From positions 13,647,630 to 13,711,629 of the forward strand of contig OZ024798.1 of the NCBI GenBank assembly GCA_964017045.1: a DNA stretch of 64,000 nucleotides, written 5' to 3'. Shown here in pieces: positions 33,830-46,365 of this stretch (positions within the stretch are counted from its first letter, which is position 1; each line of letters starts with the position of its first letter). The notes beneath the pieces are model-generated. The model saw only the letters and a program-made list of their open reading frames with translations. It made no database searches and was not told the DNA's origin. The position numbers and the translations under genes were made by a program. This DNA comes from Omphiscola glabra. Taxonomy: Eukaryota > Mollusca > Gastropoda > Lymnaeidae.

Positions 33830-34496
33830 CTCCAAGGTCTTAAAATAACCTCGTCATCATAGCAAAGAAAAATTAGAATATAAATATATTATAACTATTC
33901 ACTGTCACATGGGAAGTGACAAACAAGGTCCGGTCGGCAGCAAATCTCCCAGAGATATATAAGGAAAAACTGAAATTTTAATTTAAATATTAAAGAGATG
34001 TATTGAACTTTGCTAATGATATGCCGTACTTGCAATCGTATGCATCGAATCACAGCGGGTGCTTTTAAAATTAATCTTTATGAAAAAATGCACGCCCTTT
34101 CCGGGTCGTAACTTCTGAACGTTGTTTTCCTAATTTTTGTTTAAAAAACAACAAAAACAAAACAACACTAATATGACTAATATTAACACTTAATAAATTA
34201 AAACTTTGTTTTTGCGTTAAATAAGGCTAAAGCATATATGTTATGAACTGGATTGTTATGAATGTTTGGTTGGGCGAGTTGTTGACCGTGCGAGTGTTTT
34301 GTGAGTGTTGATTTGATCTTTATTGTGAATCTGGTGTGACAGGTTAAAATCGTTAACATAAAGAGAAGACGACGAAAGAAGGCCGCAACATTTAATAGAG
34401 ATCAAAACAACATCGTCCAAAGTAAATTCTGTATTTATTTCTGTATACTTAACAATCCACTAGTTACACAAATACATCTCGCAGAGTCAACAATAT

Positions 34497-34780
34497 GAGC
34501 AAAGATGTCCTGAATAGTCCATTACTTCTAAGAATTAAGGATGAAATTTATCAAAAGCCCTGAATAGCCAACTGCTTCTATCAGCTGAAGATGTTACTTA
34601 ATCAACAGCCCTGAATAGCCCACTGCTTCTAACAACTGAAGATGTCACTGAATCAACAGCACTGAATAACCCACTATTTCTAACAACTTAAGATGCCACT
34701 GAATCAACAGTCTTAAATAATACACTACTGCTAACAACTGAAGATGTCTCTGAATCAACAACATTGAATAATGATTAAAA
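34497..34780. repeat. 51-bp tandem repeat, about 5.5 units
   Basis: Units share CTGAATAGCC(C)ACTGCTTCTA, ACAACTGAAGATGTCACTGA and ATCAACAG. Successive starts at about 34561, 34612 and 34663 give the 51-base period. The ends are more diverged. Confidence 0.85.
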
Positions 34781-35375
34781 AAATTGTATAAATGAATTGA
34801 TGGGAAATAATTTCACCTCCAACAACATAGAGGTTGATGGATGTGCTTAACTCAGTCCGAGGTCACAACAGTTCTCTTTTGACACATCAGATGCGCCAGA
34901 CGAACAATCATATCATCTATTTGCATTGGAACTTAATCTAATCTCCAAAAGATAATCGATGGACAGCATTCAAGTTTTATAAATGAAATATAAGAACAAA
35001 GTATGGTAAATTTGAATTCATAGACAGGACAAACGATTTTGAAGTTTCGGCTTAGAGCTTTCATCAGAAAACAAGACGAAAAGACATATCCCAGAAAAAA
35101 ACAACACTTTTTTTGTTGCCGGAAACAGGATCACAAGTATATATATATTAGTACTGTGAAAAATAAAGTGAAAATCTTAACGGAACAAAAATGTTTTTTC
35201 GGCATATTCATCTTCGTCTTTATTATCATCTTCTTCAAAATCGTCTGGCTATTCTGATAACTATTTAGAATGTAAGTCGCCATAAATGCTGATTTATATA
35301 AATAGATTTATCTCATTGATGCTTAACATGATTTTACATATCAATAAATATGTAGACCTCATCACCATCATCATC

Positions 35376-35765
35376 ATGTCCCTTAGTCCTTGGACCGTTG
35401 GGGCGCCACAGATGACATGCAAACTATCCTTCTCCATTCCTCTCGGTCTTCTGCACTTCGTACAACATCGCCTAGTTTTAGTCAAATCCACTCTTTGATG
35501 TTATCTTTCCATCTTTTTCTCTGTCTTCCTCTTCTTCTCCCTCCTCTCTTTGTGCCTTGCATGATTTCTTTTGTGAGCCCTTGTTTTCTTGTCACGTGGC
35601 CATACCATTCCATGTTTGCTCTTTTTTTACAGACACCAGGAGGTCATCGTACTGCCCAATTGCTTGACGAATCAGTTCTTTCACTTGTTTACTAGAGATA
35701 TGGTCCCTATAGCAGATGCCAAGAATGCTTCTGAAGCATCTCATCTCCATCGCCTTTCTCTCCTT
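35376..35765 (-). pseudogene. Non-LTR retrotransposon reverse-transcriptase C-terminal relic
   Basis: On the minus strand, MRCFRSILGICYRDHISS and then QAIGQYDDLLVSVKK are followed, after a frameshift, by MEWYGHVTRKQGLTKEIMQG, GRRRGRQRKRWKDNIKEW, a nonsense codon, AEDREEWRRIV and SSVAPQRSKD before the stop. This is the typical region after the RT thumb in RTE-like elements (MEMRC..., QWYGH..., RGRQ..RW..NI.EW, PQR). A (CAT/ATG)n tract at 35343-35366 fits the short-repeat 3' tail of such elements. One frameshift and one stop make it a pseudogene. Confidence 0.8.
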
Positions 35766-36156
35766 TCAAATTCTGTAGGCCTATATTAGAAAAAAAGACG
35801 CTTAAAATTTATAGAAGGCATATAGAAGAAAGGTCCGCTAAATTGTAATTTTTTCAAGACTTAACATTTATTTTTGTTTTACTATTTATTAACTTTTCAC
35901 AGATTAACTTTTTCCTTCATTTATTGGATATTATGCATACTTTATTAAATTTGTAAAATCTCACGCGTATGATTTTATGAAGTGAGACGCAATAGAATCA
36001 AAGGGGGTTACGTCGCTTGCATTAGAGAGGGCTGTTTTAAAATGAATGCTTAAAATCCAAGTCCCTTGAAGCAATTTAGAGAACGTCCATAAGTAATTGT
36101 AGTGAGAGTGTTATGTAATGTCAAGACGACATTTTTTTTTGTATGAAGGGGGTATT

Positions 36157-36700
36157 GTGAAGAGTTCAGATTTGTTAGTCAATCTGGGAGGTACAGGGGT
36201 GAGGGAGAATCCAACAGTACCGAGATGGATAAACTGACCAGATTACGAGGCCAGTACAACCATTACGGGGACAGTAGTGGCTAGTTGATGTGCAGTTAAA
36301 CAGCGGGGAGCGTTAGGAAAATATTATTACCAGAGATGTAGAGATAGATTAGCCCTGCATAGGAATCCCTAGAGACGCCACGACCGATTCGGGGACTTAT
36401 AAAAGGCGAACGTTAGATGGTACTGTGGAAAACTCAGTCGGAGAGGAAAGAGGACAGTCGGCAGGTAGAGCTGAGCCGGACAGTAATAGAGGACAGTAAG
36501 GAGACCACAGTGACAGTTGAAGCTATTATTATCATCCCAACAACGAAATCGAGTACGAATATGGAACTTAAACGAGCCAAGTTTCTCTACAATATCATGG
36601 ATGAAGGTTCAGACTCGTTTTTCTATCTTGAATTAATTTACTTTTGTTTATTTTCGATAACTTTAGTTATTTATTTGTAACTTTAATGTAAACAAATAAT
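36157..36700 (+). mobile_element. Candidate solo LTR
   Basis: TGTGAAGAGTTCAG begins a GC-richer stretch with a TATA-like GACTTATAAAAGGCGAACG at about 36394, then purine-rich sequence with repeated GGACAGT motifs, then an AT-rich end. The layout resembles U3-R-U5 of a gypsy/BEL-type LTR. No second LTR, clear target duplication or primer site was found. The 87-codon frame inside it (36417-36680) is unrecognised. Confidence 0.3.
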
Positions 36701-37059
36701 GTTGATATATTCAGACATGGTCTATTGTTTTTTTTTTAGGATTTGATATCACTGGGGCTATAAAGAATAGTAGTTTTATAAACTTTAAATATCACGAAAT
36801 CTTTTCGTTTTTTCGAAATTATTCCCAAGAATCTAGTGATATATGTAACACTAGTAGAAAAATGAAAAACAAAATCAAATGGGAATATAATGGGAATATC
36901 CTTAAATATTTTGTGACCAAGTACAGTTATTTATAGAATAGGCTAGATTCTGTCACCCACATTGAAGTTTCAGATAAAGGAGACATTATAGTGAACAGGT
37001 GAGTTGATATTTTTAAACAATTGTATATGGGATAGCATTATAATTACTAGATGCCTCGT

Positions 37060-39805
37060 AAAAATACAGGTACGTCTAGATAAAATAAAGGTAAGTCTAG
37101 ATAAAATCCAGGTACATCTAGATAAATTACAGGTGCGTCTAGATGAAATACAGATACGTCTAGATAATATACAGATAATTCTAGATAAAATAAAGATACG
37201 TCTAGTTAGGATACAGGTACGTCTAGATAAATTAAAGGTACGTCTAGACACAATACAGATACGTCTAGATAAAATATAGTTACGTCTAGACAAAAGACAG
37301 GCACGTCTAGATAAGATGCAGGTACGTCTAGTTAAATTACAGGTTCGTCAATATGAAGTACAGATACGTCTAGATAAAATACAGGTACATCTTGATAAAA
37401 TAAAGGTACTTCTAGATAAAATACAGGTATGTCTAGATAAAATACAAAAACGTCTAGATAAAATACAGGTACATCTAAATAAAATACAATTACGTCTACA
37501 TAAAATACAGGTACGTCTAGATAAAATATAGATACGTCTAGATAAAATATAGGTACGTCTAGATAAAATACAGGTACTTCTAGATAAAATACAAGTACTT
37601 CTAGATAAAATACAGATACGTCTAGATAAAATACAGGTACATCTAGATAAGATGCAGGTTCGTCTAGTTAAATAACGGGTATGTCCATGTAAATACAGGT
37701 ACGTCAAGATAAAATAAAGGTAGGTAGGATACAGGTACGATTAGAAAAAATACAGGTTCGTTTAGATAAAATACAGGTACGTCTAGATTAAATACAGGAA
37801 CGTCTAGATAAAATACAGGTACGTCGAGAGGAAATACAGATATGTCTAGATAAAATAAAGGTACGTCTAGATAAAATACAGGTACGTATAGATAAAATAC
37901 ATTTTCGTCTAGAAATTTTACGTTCACGTTTAGATAAAATACAGGTACTTCTAGATAAAATACAGTTACGTCTAGATAAAATACAGGTACGTCTTGATAA
38001 AATACAGGTACGTCTTGAAAAAATATAGGTACGTCTAGAAACAATACAGATTCCTCTAGTTAAAGAAGGGGTACGTATAGAAAAAATGCATGTACGTCTA
38101 GAATAAATACAGGTACATCTAGAACAAATACAGGTACCTGTAGATAAAATACAGATTAGTCTAGATATGCTACATTTACGTCTAGATAAAATACAGGTAC
38201 GTCTAGATAATATACAGGTCCTTCTAGGTAAAATGCAGGTAAGTCTATATAAAATGGAGATTCGTCATGATAAATTACATTTACGTCTATTTAAAATACA
38301 ATAACGTCTAGATCAAATAAAGGTAAGTCTATACAAAATACAGGTACGTCTAGATAAAATACAGGTACGTCTAGATAAATTAAAGGTGCGTCTAGATAAT
38401 ATACAGATACGTCTAGATAAAATACAAATACGTGGAGATAAAATACCGGTACGTCTAGTTTAAATACATGTACGTCTAGATAAAATATACGTACGTCGTT
38501 AGAAAATACAGGTACGTCTAGATAAAATGCAAATACATCTAGTTAAATTACAGGTACGTCCATATGAAGTACAGATACGTCTAGATAAAATACAGGTACG
38601 TCGTTAGAAAATGCAGGTACGTAAAGATAAAATACTAGTACGTCTAGATAAAATACAGGTACGTCTAGATAAAATACAGGTACGTGTAGATGAAATACAG
38701 ATACGTCTAGATAAAATACAGGTGCGTCTAGCTAAAATACATGTTCGTCTAAATAAAATACACGTACGTCTAAAAAATACAGGTACGTCTAGATAAAATA
38801 TAGGAACGTCTAAATAAAATACAATTAAGTCTAGATAAAATACAGGCACGTCTAGATAAAATATAGATACTTCTAGAGAAAATACAGGTACGTCTAGATA
38901 AAATACAGATACGTCTAGATAAATACAGTTACGTCCAGATAAAATACAGTTACGTCTATATACAATAAAGGTACGTCTAGATTAAATAAGTTTAGTCTAG
39001 AAAAAATGCAGGTAGGTCTAAATAAAATACCGGTACTTCTTGAAAAATACAGTTTCTTCTAGAAAAAATACATGTTCGTCAAGATAAAATACAATAACTT
39101 CTAGATAAAATACAGGTAAGTCTATACAAAATACAGGGTCGTCTAGAAAATATTCAGGTAAGTCTAAATAAATTACAGGTACGTCTAAATAAAATACAGG
39201 TAAATCTAAAGAAAAAATACAGGTACGTCTAGATAAAAATGCAGGTACGTCTAGATAAAATACAGATACGTCTAAATAAAATACAGGTGCGTCTAGATAA
39301 AATACGGATACGACTAGATAAAATAAAGATTTGTCTAGATAAAATAAAGATTCTTCTAGATAAATACATTTACGTCTAGATAAAATACAAATATGTCTAG
39401 ATAAAATACAGGTTCGTGTAGATAAAATACAGGTACGTCTAGATAAGATGCAAGTACGTCTAGATAAATTACAGGTACGTCTTGATGAAATACAAGTACG
39501 TCTAGATAAAATACAGGTACGTTTAGATAAAATACAGTTACGTCGAGATAAAATACAGATACGTCTAGATAAAATGTACGTACGTCTAGATAAAATACAG
39601 GTACGTATAGATATAATACATTTACGTCTAGAAAAATACAAGTAAGTCTTTACAAAATACAGGTACGTGTAGATAAAATACTGGCATGTCTAGATAAAAT
39701 ACACGTACGTCTAGATAAAATACAGGTACGTTTAGATGAAATACAGATACGTCTAGATAAAATACAGGTACGTCTAGATAAAATACAGGTACTTGTTGAT
39801 AAAAA
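37060..39805. repeat. 21-bp minisatellite, about 130 units
   Basis: The unit is close to AGGTACGTCTAGATAAAATAC, with TCTAGA and TACGTC near-invariant and the AAATACAGG part more variable. The array is about 2.75 kb with scattered one-base indels. Because 21 is seven codons, every frame gives a heptad peptide (VRLDKIQ on plus; LSRRTCI or YLDVPVF on minus). Stops and indels are not avoided in any frame, so I read it as non-coding. Confidence 0.95.
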
Positions 39806-40017
39806 TCCAGGTTCTCATGCGCCATTTTGGTTGTCTCGTGCATAAAGTATTGGTATAATTATAAGAGTCAACAGATTATTACATTTTTATATTTAGAGCA
39901 AAAGAGGAAAGAAGAATGTATCAGACTAATTAACATATGATGTAGATGTCAATGAAAGCATCCATGACATACGTTGTCAAATTAAATTTTTTATATATTT
40001 AAACATTAAACCTAAAT
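39806..40017. other. Short unique spacer
   Basis: AT-rich sequence between the 21-bp array and the MITE at 40018. Nothing recognised. Confidence 0.5.
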
Positions 40018-40265
40018 GAAGACCTTAGTGCTAAAAGTACTTAAGTCACAAAATACACATTTTGAGATAATCAAGCTCAAATATTTTTTTCCTCTAAAAC
40101 ATGTAATCAATTTCATATTTTGACTTGTTTCATTTTGGGACATAAGCACATTTTAATGTGTTCAAATTTCTGCAGTACACTTGGCTAAATCTGATAAGAA
40201 AAGGCCACAGTTTACATTGATTTTGACAAGAATGTGACTTAAGTACTTTTAGCACTAGGGTCTTC
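40018..40265. mobile_element. MITE, 248 bp, with 32-bp terminal inverted repeats
   Basis: The left end begins GAAGACCTTAGTGCTAAAAG and continues TACTTAAGTCAC. The right end is its reverse complement, with a single mismatch over 32 bases. AAAT lies directly outside both ends and could be a short target duplication. The inside is AT-rich and non-coding. The superfamily is not clear from the ends. Confidence 0.75.
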
Positions 40266-42420
40266 AAATGTTATGATTCATTTACCCAGTGGAAAAAAGG
40301 TAAATAGTTTTCATATATAAATTTATATATACATATTTAAATAAATATAAACAATTATTTGTTTCATTTTTTTTCTAATCGTCTTTCAAGTAAAGCATTC
40401 GTGGGAACGTTATTCGCAAAGTGACCCAAAATCATTATTATTATTTTATTAAATTTGTAAAACAGTTAGCTGAAATGTCAATTTTTTTTTTGGTCAGGGA
40501 AAGTAGTTCAACTGATTTCTTTAAAAAATATTTTTAAAGATTTACTTATATATTTTACGAACACTCAAAACATCTGAGGGTCATTCATGTAGCTCTTTAA
40601 CTGTATCTGGAATCAATTCCACTAAACAAACATCTTTAGCATATTAATTTAAGCTTTTCAAAGCCTACGTAAATGCAAAATGAAATATAAGTTTAAGAAA
40701 TATTGAATATGAAGATGTTAAATTTAGATCTATTAATGTAATCCTACTAAATCGTTTTTATTTATATATTGATCTTTTAAGCTTAAAACGTTTCGCTAAA
40801 TTCTATTTTCTTTTTAAAGATTTTACGTAAATATGTTAGAAATATCCATGTGGAGTTTGTTACTAAGGTATGAGAGGAAAAGGAAAAAGTGTAGTTTATT
40901 TAATGTTTTAATATAGATTTATTCAAGGAAAAACTCTACACACTCATCGCAGGTAAAGCCCCTCCTTAGTTTAAATGTTTATTTATTTTTAAAATAATTT
41001 GTGGCACTATCAAAACAAATTTAAAATTTGCTTTTACAAAATAATAATTATAACACAATAAACATAAAAATAACCAGCAATTCCGAACAATAAAATAATC
41101 TTCATTTTGGGATACATTTATATTATAGTTTATTAAATACAAATAAATGATACATATAAACAAATAATATATATAAATAAATCCTAAAATATTGACAACC
41201 CCCTTTCCCTTACAGTTGTAAATACCCTCTTTATAATTTCAAGGAATAAACATTTTGTGGGTCACACAGTACAGCTACGTTGCACAATCTTATCAAGGTT
41301 TAACTGTTACGGCAAAAGAAAATTTGAAAAGAGCTGGTTTCGGATGTGTTAAAGTAGACCAAAGTATGCCATGCGTAGAAGATTTACTATGATCTAGAAA
41401 TCCACTCGTCAGTCCGTTGTAGAGATTATGAAGTTGATAGTAATAACAGGATTAGTATAATCCAACTACATTGAAGGGATTGTAAATTCGGAGCTGTTTA
41501 TAATAATGGGGATTTTTAAAAATAATTATTTGAGACTCATCCCCTTTTTATTTGGATTTAATTAAAATTTACGTTATAGTATCCCTTTGAAAGCAACAAA
41601 TAATAATGGTTACCAGAGGACAATTCAATAATACTAATCTTATCAAAGATAAATTCTAATACTTACCAGATAAAATATTCTTCATCCTCTGGAATAAGTT
41701 GGCTCATCTCATCATTTACGTTACAAAATCAGATCTGATATATGAAGATCTTATCAGAGTTTGGTTTTCAAAGGAATGCTAGACTAGACATACAACTTCA
41801 CCCATGAATATTATTTCGAATAATAAGTGGCACTTCTTGAGATGTATCGCATTCTTGACAAGTGTTTTTCCTATTATCACTGGATACGTATCTATTATAA
41901 TGTTATACATCAGACAATGAAGGTCACTAAACGAGTTCTTTATTTATTGTCTCCAATATCTATGGTTGCATTAAATATTTCAATACAAAAACCCTTTTTC
42001 AGCAGTTTATTTAAACAATTTGCCTAAAAAAAAAAGATTTAACATTTGGTTCAGATAAGAGTTGATAAAAGTAAAGCTACAACAATGAAAAAAAAAAAGG
42101 TTCATTCTGTGTAAGGTTTCTCTTAAGCGAAACGTTCTTCTTTTATTGTCTTGTCTGTCTATTTCAAACTGAAACAAAACTTGTTGCAATATTTGCTCCT
42201 AATATCAAGAGCTCGTTCTTAACATGCGACACCTGCGACACCATAGTTCTCCCCCCTTCCCGTTCCTTCTCTTTTCGCACATTTGCATCACTCTGTTTCG
42301 AGTAGACTTTCAGCGCTGACATTAGATGTCTTCTACAGGTTCTCAATGTCGAAAATATATGTTAAATATTTATATAAGCTCATAACAAATGCTTCACACA
42401 CACTGAAATATTTGATTTTA
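40266..42420. other. AT-rich stretch with one possible exon
   Basis: Mostly non-coding. At about 41247-41391 (+) a 45-codon frame with coding-like composition contains WVTQYSYVAQSYQGLTVTA, ENLKRAGFGC and KVDQSMPCVED, and then a stop. It lies upstream of locus 2 on the same strand. No domain was recognised, and the splice sites are only guesses. Confidence 0.3.
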
Positions 42421-42431
42421 CCTGCTTACAG

Positions 42432-42491
42432 GGCCTAAGTCGATTACCACCATCAAGAATGACATCACGGCCAATGCCAGGTATTTAAGTT
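42432..42491 (+). CDS. Receptor-like family, locus 2, possible exon A
   Basis: After an acceptor CTGCTTACAG, a phase-1 frame reads PKSITTIKNDITANARYLS. IK-N-D-I-T and YLS resemble the exon A ends in the other loci (IKQDLTTD...YLN at 18.5 kb, ITQDLTSD...CLN at 52.6 kb). The donor that follows LN in those loci is not conserved here. An upstream GCCAG/GTATTT would leave the wrong phase for exon B. The exon may be altered, dead or misassigned. Confidence 0.3.
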
Positions 42492-42815
42492 CACCGCTAT
42501 CAAAATGTGCACATTTAAGTGGTATAAGCAAAGATAAGCTAAGTCATGAATAACCTAAAGAAAGCACCTTTAATAAAAAAAAAAGTTAATATTGAAGTAT
42601 ACGATTTATTTAAAAAGCTGAACGTATCCAAACGTTATGTTAAGTTAACAAATAAAGAAATGCAAAAAAAAAAAAAATTTAAATGAAACGTTTGAATAAA
42701 AAGTTTTTCTAAAACAACTATTAGATAATCAAACTGTTGAGTTATCTTAGATTTCAATTATATCAAATGATACTGCCGACTGTTAGTTTTCTCTTTGATA
42801 ATCCGTAGCAAATAT

Positions 42816-43100
42816 TCTAGTGTAATTGTGTTAGCACGTAGTCCATTTTCTAATGTAAGTTTTATAGCAGGTAGTCCATATTCTAGTGTAAGTTTGATCG
42901 TACGTAGTCCATATTATAGTGTAAGTTTGATTGCACGTAGGCCATATTAAAGTGTAAGTTTTATAGCAGTAGTCAATATTCTAGAGTAAGTTTGATAGCA
43001 CATAGGCCATATTATAGTGTAAGTTTGATAGCACGTAGCCCATATTATAGTGTACGTTTTATAGCAGTAGTCGATATTCTAGTGTAAGTTTGATGGCATG
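42816..43100. repeat. About 33-bp minisatellite, 8 units
   Basis: Repeats of TAGCACGTAGTCCATATT and TAGTGTAAGTTTGA with frequent single-base changes. It would lie in the intron between exons A and B of locus 2. Confidence 0.85.
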
Positions 43101-43547
43101 TAGAAAAAATTCAAGCAGGTATCCCAATTACTTTATAATAATTAGCCTCTTCCTTAGTCTTTTTTTTAATGTTAAGTATCTCTGTCGTCTAAACCCTAAG
43201 TTGATGATCTTTGCACTGGGTCAGACCCATTAAATTTGAAACAATTTCTGAAGTCAAAATATTATCTGTATTATCTATAAATTAATTGATTAATAGATCC
43301 GTCTCAAGGATCCTGCAGTCCCCTCGACTGAAGATGTCTCGGTTATTTAAAGGTCCAAAAGTTAAGGCAAAATGAGTTTGAAATATTAACTTCAAATATA
43401 AGCGACACAAAACCCCAAAAATGGCTGAAAAAATGGTAAGGGGGGGGGGGTGTGTGTTTGATTCTAAATGTCACGCCAGGGCCGTGGTATTTAAACAATT
43501 TATGTTTGTAAACTCTTCCCTGTTAACTCACTTCCCTTTATACCCAG

Positions 43548-43727
43548 TGTCTACGGAAAGACATGAAAATTCCCCTACTGCCAATGGTATTGTGGGTCGA
43601 CAAAGTGCAGTGTGTCAAGATACACAGCAAGACTACAGAGAAACGCATGAAATTGTTACTACGGGTTCTTCATTGAAGAAGAGATTCTATTTGAGATATC
43701 AAGAAACTCTGTTAACAGTTCAGCTCA
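43548..43727 (+). CDS. Receptor-like family, locus 2, exon B
   Basis: This 180-base exon follows a strong acceptor (pyrimidine-rich CTTCCCTTTATACCCAG) and ends at GTGAGTATC. It is phase 1 at both ends (2 + 59 codons + 1). It starts STERHENSPTANGIVGRQ and then holds the conserved block HEIVTTGSSLKKRFYLRY, QETLLTVQL. The N-terminal part is longer than in the other loci (38-48 codons). The open frame extends upstream through a G run to 43421, but that is intron by the splice evidence. Hydrophilic sequence and position just before the last exon suggest a cytoplasmic tail. No catalytic or binding motif is known to me. Confidence 0.7.
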
Positions 43728-44106
43728 GTGAGTATCTTAACAATAGCTCGAATTGGTTTATATGTCAAATGTATTAAAAATAATGTGTTTCGAATATTTA
43801 AATATATAATTTTTAGGACAACATTATGTTTTATTTTAAATATAATTAATAGACTAAATCATTAATCTAAAATATTGGCTTTCAAATCAGTTTGATTTGG
43901 TTTTAAATAAATACAAACTCAACTGATATGAAGACATTGGTAAATTTCTTAGAACATACAAGGTACGATTATGATATTTTATCTAATGTCATCCATGTGC
44001 AGTTGTACAGTATTGTTTCTAATATAATCCATATACAAAATTAGTTTATCCAACAACACAAATGTACAGTGGTAAACAAAATAAGTGGTCTTGAAATTTT
44101 CCACAG

Positions 44107-44168
44107 ATCCCTTGGTTAAGACAGAGGAAATGTACGTCATGAATTTGGACGTTACCAATGCAACCTGA
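44107..44168 (+). CDS. Receptor-like family, locus 2, last exon (exon C)
   Basis: After the acceptor TTTTCCACAG, two bases complete the phase-1 codon. Then 19 codons read PLVKTEEMYVMNLDVTNAT and stop at TGA. It shares Pro1, Glu6 and Met11 with the other exon Cs, and MNL with the one at 51390. Separated by 379 bases from exon B. The phase fit across the intron is exact. Confidence 0.68.
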
Positions 44169-45190
44169 CTTCCGGTGTTATACGGGACGTGATGTCTACC
44201 CTCTGATTCTAGTCGAGGTGGAACGATATTGCATTGTTTATAGCGTTGTATATTTATGTGTTATTTATTACAATTTTTGTTTGAAACGGAAATCAATGTT
44301 CTTGTCTTCTAATCCACAATTGATTTTCATTTTTAAAGGGAAAATACATTTCTATGGGCTTAAATAAAAAAAAAAAAGAACACAAACATTTATATATATA
44401 TATATATTTATTTTTATTTAAAGAAAACAAAAGTGATTTTAATTCTTCTAAACAGCGAGTTATTAAATATTTATTGAAGGTAAACATTAAATGTAAATTG
44501 TGAGTTGGGGTTGGTTCGTGCACCTATAATTGGAATAAGATCTTTTTTGTTCAATCTTACAGCTTTGCCAATACGAATGTATTTTATGACCATCATCTCT
44601 ATTAAATACAATTTAACAATATATATAAACAAATGCAAGTTGCCATGTAGATATGATTTGTACATATATATTTTTGTTACAATGTGCAAACCTGATACCA
44701 ATTATAAATATAATTACTTGTTCTGTGTTTTGAAGACAGCATATATATATTTCCTAGGGTAAATTGATTCAATTTTTGAACAAGAGCGATTCAAAAGGAC
44801 ATAATTAGATGTATTTAAACAATATATTCCCTTGACCACAATTAAAGTCTAATGTACTGTGCCTTATTCAATATTTGTTCAAGTTGGATTTGGCCTTTAT
44901 TACAGTCTTATCGGCAGAGATACATCTTTGACACTTTGAGTATTTTGAGGCGATGGGTGCATTTTCTCTGCACGTTTAAATCAAATTTTGATACATTTTC
45001 TATGATTGTTTGGTGCTGCATTTTAACTGGTTTCTGTTAAAACTAAATGAATTGTGAAAATGTTATTGTATATCTTTCAAGAAACGATATAACATATCTT
45101 AACAATGCTGCAACTTAATTTACAACGGTGATTCACTTTGTAAGTATTGGTCTATGACATGGGTACACTAAATTTTAATCGAGTAGGGGA
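44169..45190. other. AT-rich stretch downstream of locus 2
   Basis: Probable 3' UTR and intergenic sequence. A TA repeat lies at about 44390-44407. The open frames at 44293-44762 overlap on both strands and are not credible genes. Confidence 0.45.
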
Positions 45191-45192
45191 GT

Positions 45193-45560
45193 CGGTTCAC
45201 TGTACCTCAGACACTGTTGGCGGTCGGTTCACTGTACCTCAGACACTGTTGGCAGTCGGTTTACTGTACATCAGACTCTGTTGGAAGTCAGTTCACTGTA
45301 CCTCAGACACTGTTGGAAGTCGGTTTACAGTACCTCAGACACTGTTGGCGGTCGGTTTACTGTACCTCAGACACTGTTGGCGGTCGGTTTACTGTACCTC
45401 AGACACTGTTGGCGGTCGGTTTACTGTACCTCAGACACTGTTGGCGGTCGGTTCACTGTACATCAGACACTGTTGGCAGTTGGTTAACTGTACCTCAGAC
45501 ATTGTTGGCGGTCGGTTCACTGTACATAAGACACTGTTGGCAGCTGGTTTACTGTACATC
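45193..45560. repeat. 32-bp minisatellite, about 11.5 units
   Basis: The unit is near CGGTTTACTGTACCTCAG plus ACACTGTTGGCGGT, with successive starts at 45193, 45225 and so on. The 32-base period is not a multiple of three, yet stops are rare in the unit, so long frames of 68-171 codons run through in all plus-strand phases. They are artefacts. Confidence 0.95.
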
Positions 45561-46365
45561 CCATACTTTTGGGATCCGGACAATAAATTGAAAAACAAAT
45601 TATTAAATTTCTATGGACACATCAGATATCTTAATGAAAAAAAAGAAGAAGAACAATTTTAATCAAAATAAATATATGAGTCTTAAATGGGATTTATGAG
45701 TCTTCTTTGGGCTAAATAGATGGTCATTGTCATATTCACCATTTATACCCACTACTAGGAAAACCGTAAGGGACATTGGCCAACCTCGTAATAGACTCCT
45801 GACGATCCGGAAATGGCCCATAAGCAGTAATTAGATAATACTTAGTGTATGTCATACATAATGTATGCGTGTGTTATTATTATCTGCTATTACGTTTCAA
45901 ACTGTTATGGGAACTATATCATTACATGCAGAAATATGTCCATTGTGCGAAAAAATTGAAATTATTTACTTAAACTTAAAAAAGCAAATATTTTCGTATA
46001 AAACCTTTATAAAATGTAATCAACCACTGGGGAAGGGTGGGCGAAATTGTTTTTAAATTTTAACAATACATGCATATAATTAAGGTACTAAATATTAGAA
46101 TCCCAATTTGTGCTCCCTCCCTCAAAGCTCGAAACGAAAATTTTCACGTCCCATTAACTATATAAATATTCGAATGCCAAACTCGCTTTTACATCGTAGA
46201 TTTTCTAAAAAAACACTTTATTTCCTTTTAAAGAATCTCATTTAGCGTTGCCATCGGGAATTTTATTTCCTGAAATCACTATCATTATATTTCCTTCATA
46301 TTTAACTTGAAAAACAGGAAAAACTGATTTTTGATGGTTGGGGGTGGGTCTGAATATCAATAGAA
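45561..46365. other. Intergenic, no gene seen
   Basis: AT-rich. The 63-codon frame at 45865-46056 has no recognised feature. Confidence 0.45.

Noticed and set aside
37060..39843. Long open frames with heptad peptides (VRLDKIQ or LSRRTCI/YLDVPVF), possible coiled-coil protein
   Set aside because: The 21-bp repeat makes periodic peptides in all frames, stops and one-base indels are frequent, and no frame is favoured.
44055..44110. Tc1-like end (CAGTGGTAAACAAAATAAGTGG) before exon C of locus 2
   Set aside because: No matching inverted end was found, and the sequence also serves as the intron end.
45147..45662. 171-codon open frame over the 32-bp array
   Set aside because: Three overlapping frames are open in parallel because the unit lacks stops. 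No non-repeat domain.
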